NCBI GenBank assembly: GCA_030600405.1
Contig: JAUVMD010000101.1
Location: 1 to 5,789, forward strand
Direction: 5' to 3'
DNA: 5,789 nt
DNA from: Nitrospirota bacterium
GTDB taxonomy: Bacteria; Nitrospinota; Nitrospinia; Nitrospinales; Nitrospinaceae
Position 1 is the first letter of the stretch. Each line of letters opens with the position of its first letter. A program made the translations under genes and the position numbers. Shown piece by piece: positions 1-5,751 of the stretch. Under the pieces are notes generated by a model. The model was not told the DNA's origin and made no database searches. It saw only the letters and a program-made list of their open reading frames with translations.

Positions 1-717
1 CTGCTTGCCGCCGAAGACTTTTTTGGGAACCTGGAAGGTTCCGTCGCCGTTGCCGCTGTAGACGCGGATGAAATTGATCTTCATCGAATTGAAGGCGATA
101 GCGAGATCCTGATTTTTGTCGCCGTTGTAATCTCCCGCAACCAGTCGCGCTGGCGTGCCGGGTGCTATATAGGCTTCCGCATGTTTGAAGGTGCCGTCGC
201 CGTTGCCGAGAAAAATAATCAGCTTGTCAAACCGCAACGTCACCGCCAGGTCTGCCTTGCGGTCGTTGTTGAAATCGCCGGTAGTGATGGCGATCGGCAG
301 CTTGCCGGTTTTCACCGGATCGAGTATTTTGAACACGCCGTCTTTTTGTCCGAGGATGACGGAGAAGTTACCGTCGCCGTAATTGCACACAGCGGTATCG
401 GGAATGCGGTCGCCGTTGAAATCCGCCACTGCCAGCGCCACCGGTTCTCTACCGGTCTTCATCACGAAGGGTTTCTTGAACGACCCGTCGCCGTTACCCT
501 CGAAGAACATGAGCGTGTGGTCGTCCGTGTTCAGGACCAGGAGGTCCGGAAACTCATCGTTGTTCATGTCGTGGGCGACCAGCGTGGCGGGTTTTTTACC
601 GACCTTGTAGGCAGTGGGAATACCGAACGGTTGGGGATCCCTAGCGTTGGGTCCGCATCCTGTAAAGGCGCCGAGTACCGCCGAGGCAATGAAACCAATC
701 AGGATCAGGCGAGTCAC
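1..717 (-). CDS. FG-GAP/VCBS-repeat lipoprotein (C-terminus outside window)
   Basis: This is read leftward from a GTG at 717-715 and stays open to the window edge, giving 239 visible residues. The first 20 residues are a hydrophobic export signal ending in the lipobox-like FTGC, so Cys21 is the likely lipidated residue; Phe at -3 is unusual but tolerated. The mature part has four repeats of about 49 residues. Each has a calcium-loop motif of the D-x-N-x-D-x-x-x-D kind, starting at D50, D99, D148 and D196 (DMNNDEFPD, DFNGDRIPD, DFNNDRKAD, DYNGDKNQD). Most repeats also carry a GNGDG(S/T)F turn. By family knowledge such repeats form beta-propeller blades; integrin-type propellers have seven, so more blades probably lie beyond the edge. 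The GTG start is chosen because hydrophobic residues follow at once. The ATG two bases upstream is in another frame and meets a stop immediately. The ribosome site is weak. The ligand is unknown; an envelope binding or adhesion role is inference. Confidence 0.88.
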   Translation of the reverse strand, partial: MTRLILIGFIASAVLGAFTGCGPNARDPQPFGIPTAYKVGKKPATLVAHDMNNDEFPDLLVLNTDDHTLMFFEGNGDGSFKKPFVMKTGREPVALAVADFNGDRIPDTAVCNYGDGNFSVILGQKDGVFKILDPVKTGKLPIAITTGDFNNDRKADLAVTLRFDKLIIFLGNGDGTFKHAEAYIAPGTPARLVAGDYNGDKNQDLAIAFNSMKINFIRVYSGNGDGTFQVPKKVFGGKQ

Positions 718-766
718 ATGAATTCTCGGGTTAGGATGATGTTGGGCCGGTCCAGCCAGCGTGACG

Positions 767-908
767 CCCGGCGAATCGCCGGGGATAATTTTAAAATTGC
801 CTGCGGAGGTACTCCGCTTGCGCTCAAGAAGTTTTTCTTGCAGTAATCTTTCAGCAAACCTCCCCTCCCAGTCAAGGGAGGCCGCAAGCGGTTGCAATCA
901 AACCGCTT
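767..908. repeat. Array of six consecutive inverted repeats in the 718-1026 intergenic region
   Basis: Six perfect inverted repeats follow one another. They are: 767-783 (CCCGGCG, loop AAT); 787-798 (AATTTTAAAATT); 803-817 (GCGGAG, loop GTA); 825-840 (CAAGAA, loop GTTT); 864-881 (CCTCCC, 6-nt loop); and 886-908 (AAGCGGTT, 7-nt loop). They occupy most of the stretch between the minus-strand promoter candidate and the FG-GAP lipoprotein start, so they would fold in that transcript's leader. The sequence just left of the array, CCAGCGTGACGC at 756-767, is identical over 12 bases to part of the dispersed repeat at 5771-5782. The block may therefore be a decayed or composite member of that repeat family. 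Apart from this array and the two promoter candidates, the 718-1026 region shows no convincing gene. Confidence 0.6.
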
Positions 909-922
909 CACATTAAGCCCGG

Positions 923-951
923 TTTATACAGGATGTTTCGGACCTTGTAAA
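923..951 (-). promoter_or_regulatory. Sigma70-type promoter candidate for the FG-GAP lipoprotein
   Basis: Read on the minus strand, there is a -35 box TTTACA (951-946), a 17-nt spacer and a -10 box TATAAA (928-923). Each hexamer matches the consensus at five of six positions and the spacing is optimal. Transcription would begin near 916, leaving about 200 nt of leader before the GTG at 717. It lies back to back with the plus-strand candidate at 965-992. Confidence 0.55.
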
Positions 952-964
952 GCCGGGAATCGCC

Positions 965-992
965 TTGACAGATGGCTTTTCTTTATCATAAG
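965..992 (+). promoter_or_regulatory. Sigma70-type promoter candidate for the LysM/M23 lipoprotein and apt
   Basis: A perfect -35 hexamer TTGACA (965-970) is followed after 16 nt by CATAAG (987-992), which matches the -10 consensus at four positions. Start of transcription would be near 999, giving a leader of roughly 28 nt before the ATG at 1027. The surrounding 975-1015 stretch is AT-rich compared with the flanking genes, which fits a promoter. Confidence 0.5.
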
Positions 993-1026
993 CTATTTAT
1001 TAACAATAACTTAATGTCGTTCCGCC

Positions 1027-1773
1027 ATGATCTCCCTCCAACAGCTTCTGGTTCGCTTTTCCCTGTGTCTGGTGCTGGGTTTAACCCTCTCCAATTGTGG
1101 TGGCACGCCTTACTATGAAGCGTTTGATGATTATCAGCAAAAATCCGATGGCATCTATCACCCCGTCCAAAAGGGGCAGACTTTGTACGCTATCGCCAAA
1201 GCGTATGGAGTGAGCGTCGAAGAGTTGCAACAGAGCAACGGGATCCAGGACCCGTCGGAATTGGATGTGGGGCACCATCTCTGGATTCCCGACGCGGACC
1301 GGATCGTGTACGTTGCGCCGACGGTGCCCGGCGTTTCTAAATTTCCCGTTCCACAAAAAAAGAAATCCATAGCCAAAGGGAAAACGGCCGCTGCGAAGAA
1401 AAGACTGATGTGGCCGGTGCGGGGCGGTGTGCTGACGTCGCGGTTCGGCACGCGTAACGGCAAAAATCATCATGGCATCGACATCGGCGCGCGCCGGGGA
1501 ACCCCCATCCGCGCCGCCGAGGGCGGTACCGTCAAGTTCAGTGGGTGGGGGCCTACGGGATACGGCTTGATGGTCATCATAAAACATTCCGGCCACCTCA
1601 CCACCGTGTACGCGCACAACTCGCGCAACCTCGTTAAAGAGGGAAGCAAGGTGAAGCGCGGTCAGATGATTGCGCGCGTCGGCAAAACCGGACGGGCCAG
1701 CGGACCGCACGTGCATTTCGAAGTGCGCAACGACACGCATGCCAAAAATCCCCTCCTGTATATCAAAAAATGA
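1027..1773 (+). CDS. LysM and M23 (LytM) domain lipoprotein, NlpD-like murein peptidase
   Basis: This 248-residue envelope protein probably binds and cuts, or helps regulate cutting of, peptidoglycan. Residues 1-23 are a signal peptide with LSNC around the likely lipidated Cys24; Asn at -1 is atypical. A LysM domain spans about 43-88 (KGQTLYAIAKAYGVS, ending in LWIP). A basic, Lys/Ala-rich linker runs about 110-126, and an M23 metallopeptidase domain covers about 128-248. The M23 zinc and catalytic residues are all visible: H148 and D152 in HHGID, H197 in YAH, and H228/H230 in GPHVHFE. By family knowledge the E. coli NlpD and EnvC LytM domains are degenerate and act as amidase activators, so this one could be a true endopeptidase. 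No Shine-Dalgarno sequence is visible before the ATG. The next gene, apt, starts 73 nt downstream with no terminator between, so co-transcription is likely. The neighbourhood is not the surE-pcm-rpoS setting known for nlpD. Confidence 0.93.
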   Translation: MISLQQLLVRFSLCLVLGLTLSNCGGTPYYEAFDDYQQKSDGIYHPVQKGQTLYAIAKAYGVSVEELQQSNGIQDPSELDVGHHLWIPDADRIVYVAPTVPGVSKFPVPQKKKSIAKGKTAAAKKRLMWPVRGGVLTSRFGTRNGKNHHGIDIGARRGTPIRAAEGGTVKFSGWGPTGYGLMVIIKHSGHLTTVYAHNSRNLVKEGSKVKRGQMIARVGKTGRASGPHVHFEVRNDTHAKNPLLYIKK

Positions 1774-1835
1774 TATTCTTCAACCTTTAAGTTAGACTCC
1801 CGTTAGACAACCGTTGGCAAAATTTGGATCACCCG

Positions 1836-1842
1836 AAAGGAA
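1836..1842 (+). promoter_or_regulatory. Ribosome binding site fixing the apt start
   Basis: AAAGGAA lies about 5-6 nt before the ATG at 1847. The longer reading from TTG at 1814 has no such site, and its extra N-terminal residues are not expected in this family. Another ATG at 1842 is out of frame. Confidence 0.6.
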
Positions 1843-1846
1843 TGCA

Positions 1847-2365
1847 ATGGAAGCGCTGAAGCAGATCATCCGGGACATCCCTGACTTTCCCAAGAAAGGC
1901 ATCATCTTCAAGGACATCGCACCGCTGTTGGGCGATCCCGTGCAGTTCACCACTGTGGTGGATCACCTCAAGGAACGGTACACCGGGAAGAAGATCGATC
2001 ACGTGGTGGGCATCGAGGCGCGCGGGTTCATCTTCGCCGCGACCCTTGCCTATGCGCTGGGCGCGGGATGCGTCATGGTGCGCAAACCCGGCAAGCTTCC
2101 ATACAAAACCTTCCAGCAGACCTACGACCTGGAATATGGCACCGACACCGTTGAGATTCATCAGGACGCATTGAAGGAAGGGGGGCGCGTGGTGGTGATC
2201 GACGACGTGCTCGCCACCGGCGGCACCATGGCGGCAACGGTCGATCTGATCCGCGAAAATTTTAAGGCGGAAATCGTCGAAGCCGCGTTCATCATCGAAC
2301 TCACTTTTCTCAACGGCCGCGACAAACTCAAAGACCTGCCGTTGTACTCTGTCATGGAGTTTTAA
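1847..2365 (+). CDS. apt: Adenine phosphoribosyltransferase
   Basis: This cytoplasmic purine-salvage enzyme converts adenine and PRPP to AMP and pyrophosphate. The 172-residue product has the usual length. Family landmarks in order are: [17 protein letters not shown] near 8-24; GIEARGF at 55-61; RKPGKLP at 79-85; the YDLEYG segment at 93-98; and the PRPP-binding loop [13 protein letters not shown] at 115-127 with its paired acidic residues D119 and D120. It ends with a typical YSVMEF tail. The ATG at 1847 is preferred because a good ribosome site precedes it and the protein then begins like other Apt sequences. It follows the LysM/M23 lipoprotein on the same strand. Its TAA stop overlaps the stop codon of the convergent DUF4911-type gene by 4 nt. 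There is no clear GC-rich terminator after it, only an AT-only inverted repeat at 2360-2375. Confidence 0.97.
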   Translation: MEALKQIIRDIPDFPKKGIIFKDIAPLLGDPVQFTTVVDHLKERYTGKKIDHVVGIEARGFIFAATLAYALGAGCVMVRKPGKLPYKTFQQTYDLEYGTDTVEIHQDALKEGGRVVVIDDVLATGGTMAATVDLIRENFKAEIVEAAFIIELTFLNGRDKLKDLPLYSVMEF

Positions 2366-2583
2366 TTTTTTAAAATGCGCAGAGGGATTTCATCTGAAAG
2401 GCGATCAACCAGTTTCGCCACTTCGTCGACGTAGTCGGGTGACATCATCAGTTCGATATGACCGCGCGCTGGGTCGAGCGTGCGCACTACGGCGAAATCG
2501 TCATAGGCATCGAACAATCCGACGATATACGCAATGTCGCGCTTGTCGACTTCGAGGATCCACTGCACGGAATCGGTGTGCAT
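2362..2583 (-). CDS. Small DUF4911-type protein downstream of mnmG
   Basis: This is a 73-residue soluble protein with no signal peptide or membrane segment. The pattern of a short strand (VQWILEVDK), a helix with [14 protein letters not shown], then [19 protein letters not shown] and a C-terminal amphipathic helix resembles DUF4911 as I remember it from deltaproteobacterial genomes. The function of that family is not known to me. The ATG at 2583 lies 7 nt after the mnmG stop, so it is almost certainly co-transcribed and perhaps translationally coupled. The sequence before it (CCTCCCC on the minus strand) is not a Shine-Dalgarno site. Its stop overlaps the apt stop from the other strand. The conserved-looking middle ([12 protein letters not shown]), the intact reading frame and the tight spacing make it a real gene; the family assignment is less sure. 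Confidence 0.8.
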   Translation of the reverse strand: MHTDSVQWILEVDKRDIAYIVGLFDAYDDFAVVRTLDPARGHIELMMSPDYVDEVAKLVDRLSDEIPLRILKN

Positions 2584-2590
2584 GGGGAGG

Positions 2591-4462
2591 TTAAGCCGCG
2601 GGGGCTGCTGGGCGCCTTTCGAGCAGAAGCATGAGAATGCCGACTGCCGCCGGGGTCACGCCGGAAATGCGCAGGGCTTGACCCAGCGTCGCCGGGCGGA
2701 TTTCCTCCAGCTTCTGCACTTCCTCGTTGGACAGGCCGGAAACGCCCCGGTAATCCATGTCCTGCGGGATGAAGTAGTTCTCCAGCTTTTTCTGTTTGGC
2801 GACCATCTGGTTCTGCCGGTCGATAAACGTTTCGTACTTCACCTGAATCTCTACCAGCTCTGCAACTGTTTTCGGCACCGATGCCCCGTTAAACACGTCG
2901 ATCAGTTGACCGTAATTGATTTCCGGACGCCGCAGAAGACCGCCCAAAGTGGTCGGGCCTTTGAGGTCGGTGATGCCGATCTGCGATAACTGCGCGAGGG
3001 TCGGTTTGTTGGGCACCACGCTCGTGCTATTGAGGCGTTCGACTTCCGTTTCCACTGCTTTATGTTTGTCGAGTGATGCCTGGTAAATCTCTTTCGGGAT
3101 CAATTCCAGTTCGTAGCCCTTACCCATGAGTCGCAAGTCGGCATTGTCCTGCCTGAGTAACAAACGATACTCGGCGCGCGAGGTGAACATGCGGTACGGT
3201 TCCTTGGTGCCCTGGGTGACGAGGTCGTCGATCAACACGCCGATGTACGCGTCCATGCGCGTCAGCACGAACGGATCGCGCTTCTGCACCTGCAGAGCGG
3301 CGTTGATGCCGGCGATCAATCCCTGCGCCGCAGCTTCTTCATAACCGGAGGTACCGTTAAGTTGTCCGGCGTGAAACAAGCCGCGCACGCGCTTGGTCTC
3401 CAGCGTCGCTTTCAATTGCGTCGGCGGGATGAAGTCGTACTCCACCGCGTAACCGGGTCGCACGATCTCGGCGTTTTCCAGTCCGGGGATCGAGCGCACC
3501 ACCTGAATCTGCACCTCCTCCGCCAAACTGGTGGAGATGCCGTTGGGATAAATCCAGTCGGTGTCCAGTCCTTCCGGCTCGAGGAAGACGTGGTGCGTGT
3601 TCTTGTCGGGGAACTTCACTACCTTGTCCTCGATCGACGGACAGTAGCGCGGTCCTACGCCTTCAATCTTGCCGCTGTAGAGCGGCGACAGGTGCATGTT
3701 GTTCTTGATGATCTCAGCCGTTTTCTCGTTGGTGTAGGTCAGATGACACGGCACCTTGGGACGCTGGTCGACCGACTCGGTCTGGAACGAAAACGGTTTC
3801 GGGTGCGCGTCACCGTCCTGAATCGTGCATTTCGAAAAGTCGATGGTGTCGCGCAGTAAACGGGGCGGCGTGCCAGTCTTGAGACGCGCCACTTCGAAGC
3901 CGCAGGCCAGAAACGATTCGGAGAGTTGATTCGACGGTTTTTCGCCGACACGTCCGGCGGGGTGGCTGTTCATGCCGACGTGCACGAGGCCGCGCAGAAA
4001 GGTGCCGGTGGTGATGACCACCGCGCCCGCCGCGTACTCGTTACCCTGAGCGGTGCGGAGTCCGCGGATCACCCCGCCTTCGACGAGGAGTTCTTCCGCT
4101 TCTTCTTTGGCGATGGCGAGGTTGCCTTGCGCTTCCAGCACGCTGCGCATTTCAGTTTTGTATTGATGCTTGTCCGCCTGCGCGCGGTTGCCCTGCACGG
4201 CGGGTCCCTTGGACGCGTTGAGCATGCGGAACTGGATACCGGTTTGGTCGATGACGCGCGCCATTTGCCCGCCGAGGGCGTCGATTTCGTAGACCATGTG
4301 GCCCTTGGCGACCCCGCCGATGGCCGGATTGCACGGCATCAGGGCGATCTTGTCCAGATCGAGCGTCAGCAGAAGCGTGGCGCATCCCATCCGCGCCGAC
4401 GCCAGCGCCGCCTCACATCCCGCGTGCCCCGCACCTATAACTATGACATCGTAATTTTTCAT
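2591..4462 (-). CDS. mnmG: tRNA uridine-5-carboxymethylaminomethyl modification enzyme MnmG (GidA)
   Basis: This FAD-dependent enzyme works with the GTPase MnmE to build the (carboxymethyl)aminomethyl group on wobble U34 of certain tRNAs, using methylene-tetrahydrofolate. The 623 residues match the full family length. The Rossmann FAD motif [10 protein letters not shown] sits at 10-19 and [13 protein letters not shown] at 43-55. Both classical GidA signatures are complete: [11 protein letters not shown] at 270-280 and [17 protein letters not shown] at 365-381. The two cysteines equivalent to the E. coli catalytic pair are C44 and C274. The C-terminal tRNA/MnmE-binding region is present, including [21 protein letters not shown]. 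The ATG start gives the standard [13 protein letters not shown]-terminus, but there is no good Shine-Dalgarno site. It sits between an unrecognised 89-residue gene 48 nt upstream and the DUF4911-type gene 7 nt downstream. The frequent partner rsmG is not adjacent. Confidence 0.98.
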   Translation of the reverse strand: MKNYDVIVIGAGHAGCEAALASARMGCATLLLTLDLDKIALMPCNPAIGGVAKGHMVYEIDALGGQMARVIDQTGIQFRMLNASKGPAVQGNRAQADKHQYKTEMRSVLEAQGNLAIAKEEAEELLVEGGVIRGLRTAQGNEYAAGAVVITTGTFLRGLVHVGMNSHPAGRVGEKPSNQLSESFLACGFEVARLKTGTPPRLLRDTIDFSKCTIQDGDAHPKPFSFQTESVDQRPKVPCHLTYTNEKTAEIIKNNMHLSPLYSGKIEGVGPRYCPSIEDKVVKFPDKNTHHVFLEPEGLDTDWIYPNGISTSLAEEVQIQVVRSIPGLENAEIVRPGYAVEYDFIPPTQLKATLETKRVRGLFHAGQLNGTSGYEEAAAQGLIAGINAALQVQKRDPFVLTRMDAYIGVLIDDLVTQGTKEPYRMFTSRAEYRLLLRQDNADLRLMGKGYELELIPKEIYQASLDKHKAVETEVERLNSTSVVPNKPTLAQLSQIGITDLKGPTTLGGLLRRPEINYGQLIDVFNGASVPKTVAELVEIQVKYETFIDRQNQMVAKQKKLENYFIPQDMDYRGVSGLSNEEVQKLEEIRPATLGQALRISGVTPAAVGILMLLLERRPAAPAA

Positions 4463-4470
4463 GGTTTTTC

Positions 4471-4500
4471 AATATACCCCTTTTATGGAAGGGAGGGCAA
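4471..4500 (-). promoter_or_regulatory. Possible internal promoter just before mnmG
   Basis: On the minus strand TTGCCC (4500-4495) is followed after 18 nt by TATATT (4476-4471), matching the consensus at four and five positions. The -10 box ends only 8 nt before the mnmG ATG, so the transcript would be leaderless or nearly so. That would fit the missing Shine-Dalgarno site. It is a weak candidate, because mnmG may simply be read through from the upstream gene. Confidence 0.25.
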
Positions 4501-4510
4501 TCCTTTCATC

Positions 4511-4780
4511 TTACTTTTTTTCGCCGTGTTTCCAGATGACCTGGTTGGCGTCGTTTTTGATATAGGCGAATTCGCGGTCGGCGTTCTCGTTCAGGGTGAG
4601 GTGCTCTTCGACGTCGACGGACATCGCCGACACCTTTTCCATGGTCCCGCCCAGTTGCAGATAGATGCGGTCGCCGTTGTCCAACTCCTTACTCTTGTAG
4701 ATGAACACGAAGTTGTAGTAATGCGAGAAATGGAGAGGCTCGTCGCCGTATCGTTCAAACGCTTCTTCATCCGTCAGCAT
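4511..4780 (-). CDS. Uncharacterised 89-residue protein upstream of mnmG
   Basis: I do not recognise this protein. It is rich in acidic and aromatic residues and has no signal peptide, membrane segment or cysteine. It probably has a short N-terminal helix (LTDEEAFERYG), two beta strands around 23-30 (NFVFIYKS) and 38-45 (RIYLQLGG), and a charged C-terminal half ending in basic residues (WKHGEKK). A longer reading from 4822 exists, but the ATG at 4780 is preferred because a strong ribosome site, AAAGGTGG, sits 4 nt upstream and the extra residues look non-coding. It is the first gene of a minus-strand set with mnmG (48 nt gap) and the DUF4911-type gene. A link to tRNA modification is only guilt by position. 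The good ribosome site and intact frame support a real gene. Confidence 0.75.
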   Translation of the reverse strand: MLTDEEAFERYGDEPLHFSHYYNFVFIYKSKELDNGDRIYLQLGGTMEKVSAMSVDVEEHLTLNENADREFAYIKNDANQVIWKHGEKK

Positions 4781-4784
4781 GGTT

Positions 4785-4792
4785 CCACCTTT
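4785..4792 (-). promoter_or_regulatory. Ribosome binding site fixing the start of the 89-residue gene
   Basis: AAAGGTGG on the minus strand, 4 nt before the ATG at 4780, is a near-consensus site. It rules in favour of this start over the in-frame start 14 codons upstream at 4822. Confidence 0.6.
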
Positions 4793-4867
4793 AATTGGAG
4801 TTGAAGGACTCAAAGCTATCAAAGGTTGGTCCGTTCTGCAAGCTGCCGAGCCTGCCGGTACTTATTC

Positions 4868-4957
4868 CCCTCCTTTTCAAGGAGGGCCAGCGTCACGCTG
4901 GACCCAATTTCACCCCGTCCACAATCGGACCTCGCGGAGTGGCCAGCGTCAGCCAGG
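4868..4957. repeat. Dispersed palindromic intergenic repeat, copy A, with a degenerate tandem unit
   Basis: The core at 4868-4905 joins two perfect inverted repeats with no gap. The first is CCCTCCTT, loop TTC, AAGGAGGG (4868-4886). The second is the 15-nt palindrome CCAGCGT-C-ACGCTGG (4887-4901), followed by ACCC. The same arrangement occurs in direct orientation at 5752-5789, with 34 of 38 positions identical by my hand alignment. A decayed unit, GGAGTGGCCAGCGTCAGCCAGG-like, lies at about 4936-4957, 56 nt further on. The rest of the 4781-5091 intergenic region holds ribosome-site sequence at its left end and operator-like palindromes at 4976-5013, and no convincing gene. The layout resembles REP/BIME-type elements, but no transposase is nearby. 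Confidence 0.7.
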
Positions 4958-4975
4958 TATCACCCTAATAAGGGT

Positions 4976-5013
4976 ATTGAAATTATTTCAATCAGCTTTA
5001 CACTATATGTAAA
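4976..5013. promoter_or_regulatory. Two adjacent operator-like palindromes upstream of the beta-barrel gene
   Basis: ATTGAAAT-T-ATTTCAAT (4976-4992) and TTTACA-CTATA-TGTAAA (4997-5013) are both perfect inverted repeats. Their centres are 21 bp apart, about two helical turns, so bound proteins would sit on the same DNA face. A weak promoter candidate overlaps them: TTGAAA at 4977-4982, 16 nt, TACACT at 4999-5004. Binding there could block or assist transcription of the outer-membrane gene at 5092. The regulator is unknown. Confidence 0.4.
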
Positions 5014-5091
5014 TCATAAGTTTGGGAGGCCTGTTTTTGTGAGGTTATATACCTATTTTTAACGGGGGGTCACATTTCAGAGGAGAGAGTA

Positions 5092-5655
5092 ATGAAGCGT
5101 TTTTTGATGACCATGATTGTTGCAGCTGTGTTTATGGCCACTTCGGCACAGGCGGCGAATGGCAAAATGTATTTTTCCGGCAGTGCGGGAGTAAGCATTA
5201 CAAATGATCTGGATTTTCCAGGTATAAATATCAGTTTCGATCCCGGATTCAACGTGGGGGGTGCGCTGGGGTATGACTTCGGGCAGTTCCGGGCCGAAGG
5301 CGAAATCCGTTACAGTAGTGTCGATATCGATGAAGTGAACGGAATCCCCTCGTCTATTAGTGCCGATCTCTCAGCCTTAACTTTTATGGCCAACGGATAT
5401 TATGATCATGAAATTAGGAACTCTTCGTTAGCCCCTTATCTCGGGCTAGGATTGGGATTTGCGGATAGCGAATTAACCGTAGCGGGTTTTGGTTCGTCCA
5501 GCGAGACGGATTTTGCTTATCAGTTTATGGCGGGACTGGGGTTTAACGTCAGTCCGTCCACGATCTTGACCGCTGAATACCGTTTTCTTGGAATTGCTGA
5601 TTCAGATGCGCCCAATACTCACGCATTTCTTTTTGGCGCGCGTTTTATGTTTTAA
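5092..5655 (+). CDS. Eight-stranded outer-membrane beta-barrel protein (OMP_b-brl/opacity-porin type)
   Basis: This 187-residue exported protein has a Sec signal peptide (MKRF, hydrophobic core) and likely signal peptidase I cleavage after AQA at residue 21. The 166-residue mature part alternates polar and nonpolar residues in eight probable strands: about 25-36, 53-64, 66-78, 94-106, 113-124, 140-154, 157-168 and 176-187. The longer loops at about 37-52, 79-92, 125-139 and 169-175 would face outward. It ends in RFMF; a C-terminal Phe is the usual Bam-complex recognition signal. It has no Cys or Trp. The fold matches small barrels such as the OmpA transmembrane domain or opacity-type porins, and the ligand or role is unknown. 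A good ribosome site, AGGAG at 5081-5085, lies 6 nt before the ATG. It is a single-gene unit ended by a strong terminator. Its base composition looks more AT-rich than mnmG or apt, and copies of the dispersed repeat lie on both sides. Confidence 0.92.
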   Translation: MKRFLMTMIVAAVFMATSAQAANGKMYFSGSAGVSITNDLDFPGINISFDPGFNVGGALGYDFGQFRAEGEIRYSSVDIDEVNGIPSSISADLSALTFMANGYYDHEIRNSSLAPYLGLGLGFADSELTVAGFGSSSETDFAYQFMAGLGFNVSPSTILTAEYRFLGIADSDAPNTHAFLFGARFMF

Positions 5656-5679
5656 TTCAAAAGCGGATTATATTTCTGA

Positions 5680-5726
5680 AAGGCGTTTACGGCTCCTGTT
5701 CCAAGGGAGCGATAAGCGCCTTTTTT
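5680..5726 (+). terminator. Intrinsic terminator after the beta-barrel gene
   Basis: A long stem, AAGGCGTTTA (5680-5689) with TAAGCGCCTT (5713-5722), pairs over 10 bp with one G-U. It is topped by GCTCC/GGAGC (5692-5696 with 5706-5710) across a small internal loop. It runs straight into a T-run at 5721-5726, then ATTT. It lies about 25 nt after the stop codon at 5655. Confidence 0.88.
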
Positions 5727-5751
5727 ATTTGGCACTGGAGCAACAATATCT

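Noticed and set aside
181..846. Plus-strand 221-codon open frame
   Set aside because: It is the antisense shadow of the FG-GAP repeats; the minus-strand frame has the signal peptide and four calcium-loop motifs.
1081..1740. Minus-strand 219-codon open frame
   Set aside because: It lies opposite the LysM/M23 gene, whose catalytic motifs are complete; the shadow product shows no recognisable domain.
1814..1846. TTG start giving an 11-residue N-terminal extension of Apt
   Set aside because: There is no ribosome site before the TTG, whereas AAAGGAA precedes the in-frame ATG at 1847 and that start gives the usual family length.
3362..3859. Plus-strand 165-codon open frame
   Set aside because: It is antisense to mnmG, which is full length with both family signatures.
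3926..4804. Plus-strand 292-codon open frame across mnmG and the 89-residue gene
   Set aside because: It is antisense to two genes supported by family motifs or a ribosome site; the product is rich in His/Val/Asp typical of shadow translation and has no domain.
4868..4886. Terminator for an upstream gene
   Set aside because: The hairpin is GC-rich but has no T-run after it on either strand, and the neighbouring genes point away from it, leaving no gene to terminate.
4868..4957. CRISPR array or attachment site
   Set aside because: Only one good copy and one decayed unit are present here, with no regular spacers, no cas genes and no integrase; the palindromic structure fits a REP-like element better.
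4779..5062. Two overlapping plus-strand small frames in the intergenic region
   Set aside because: They read through the palindromic repeat in two frames, lack ribosome sites, and show no protein-like pattern.
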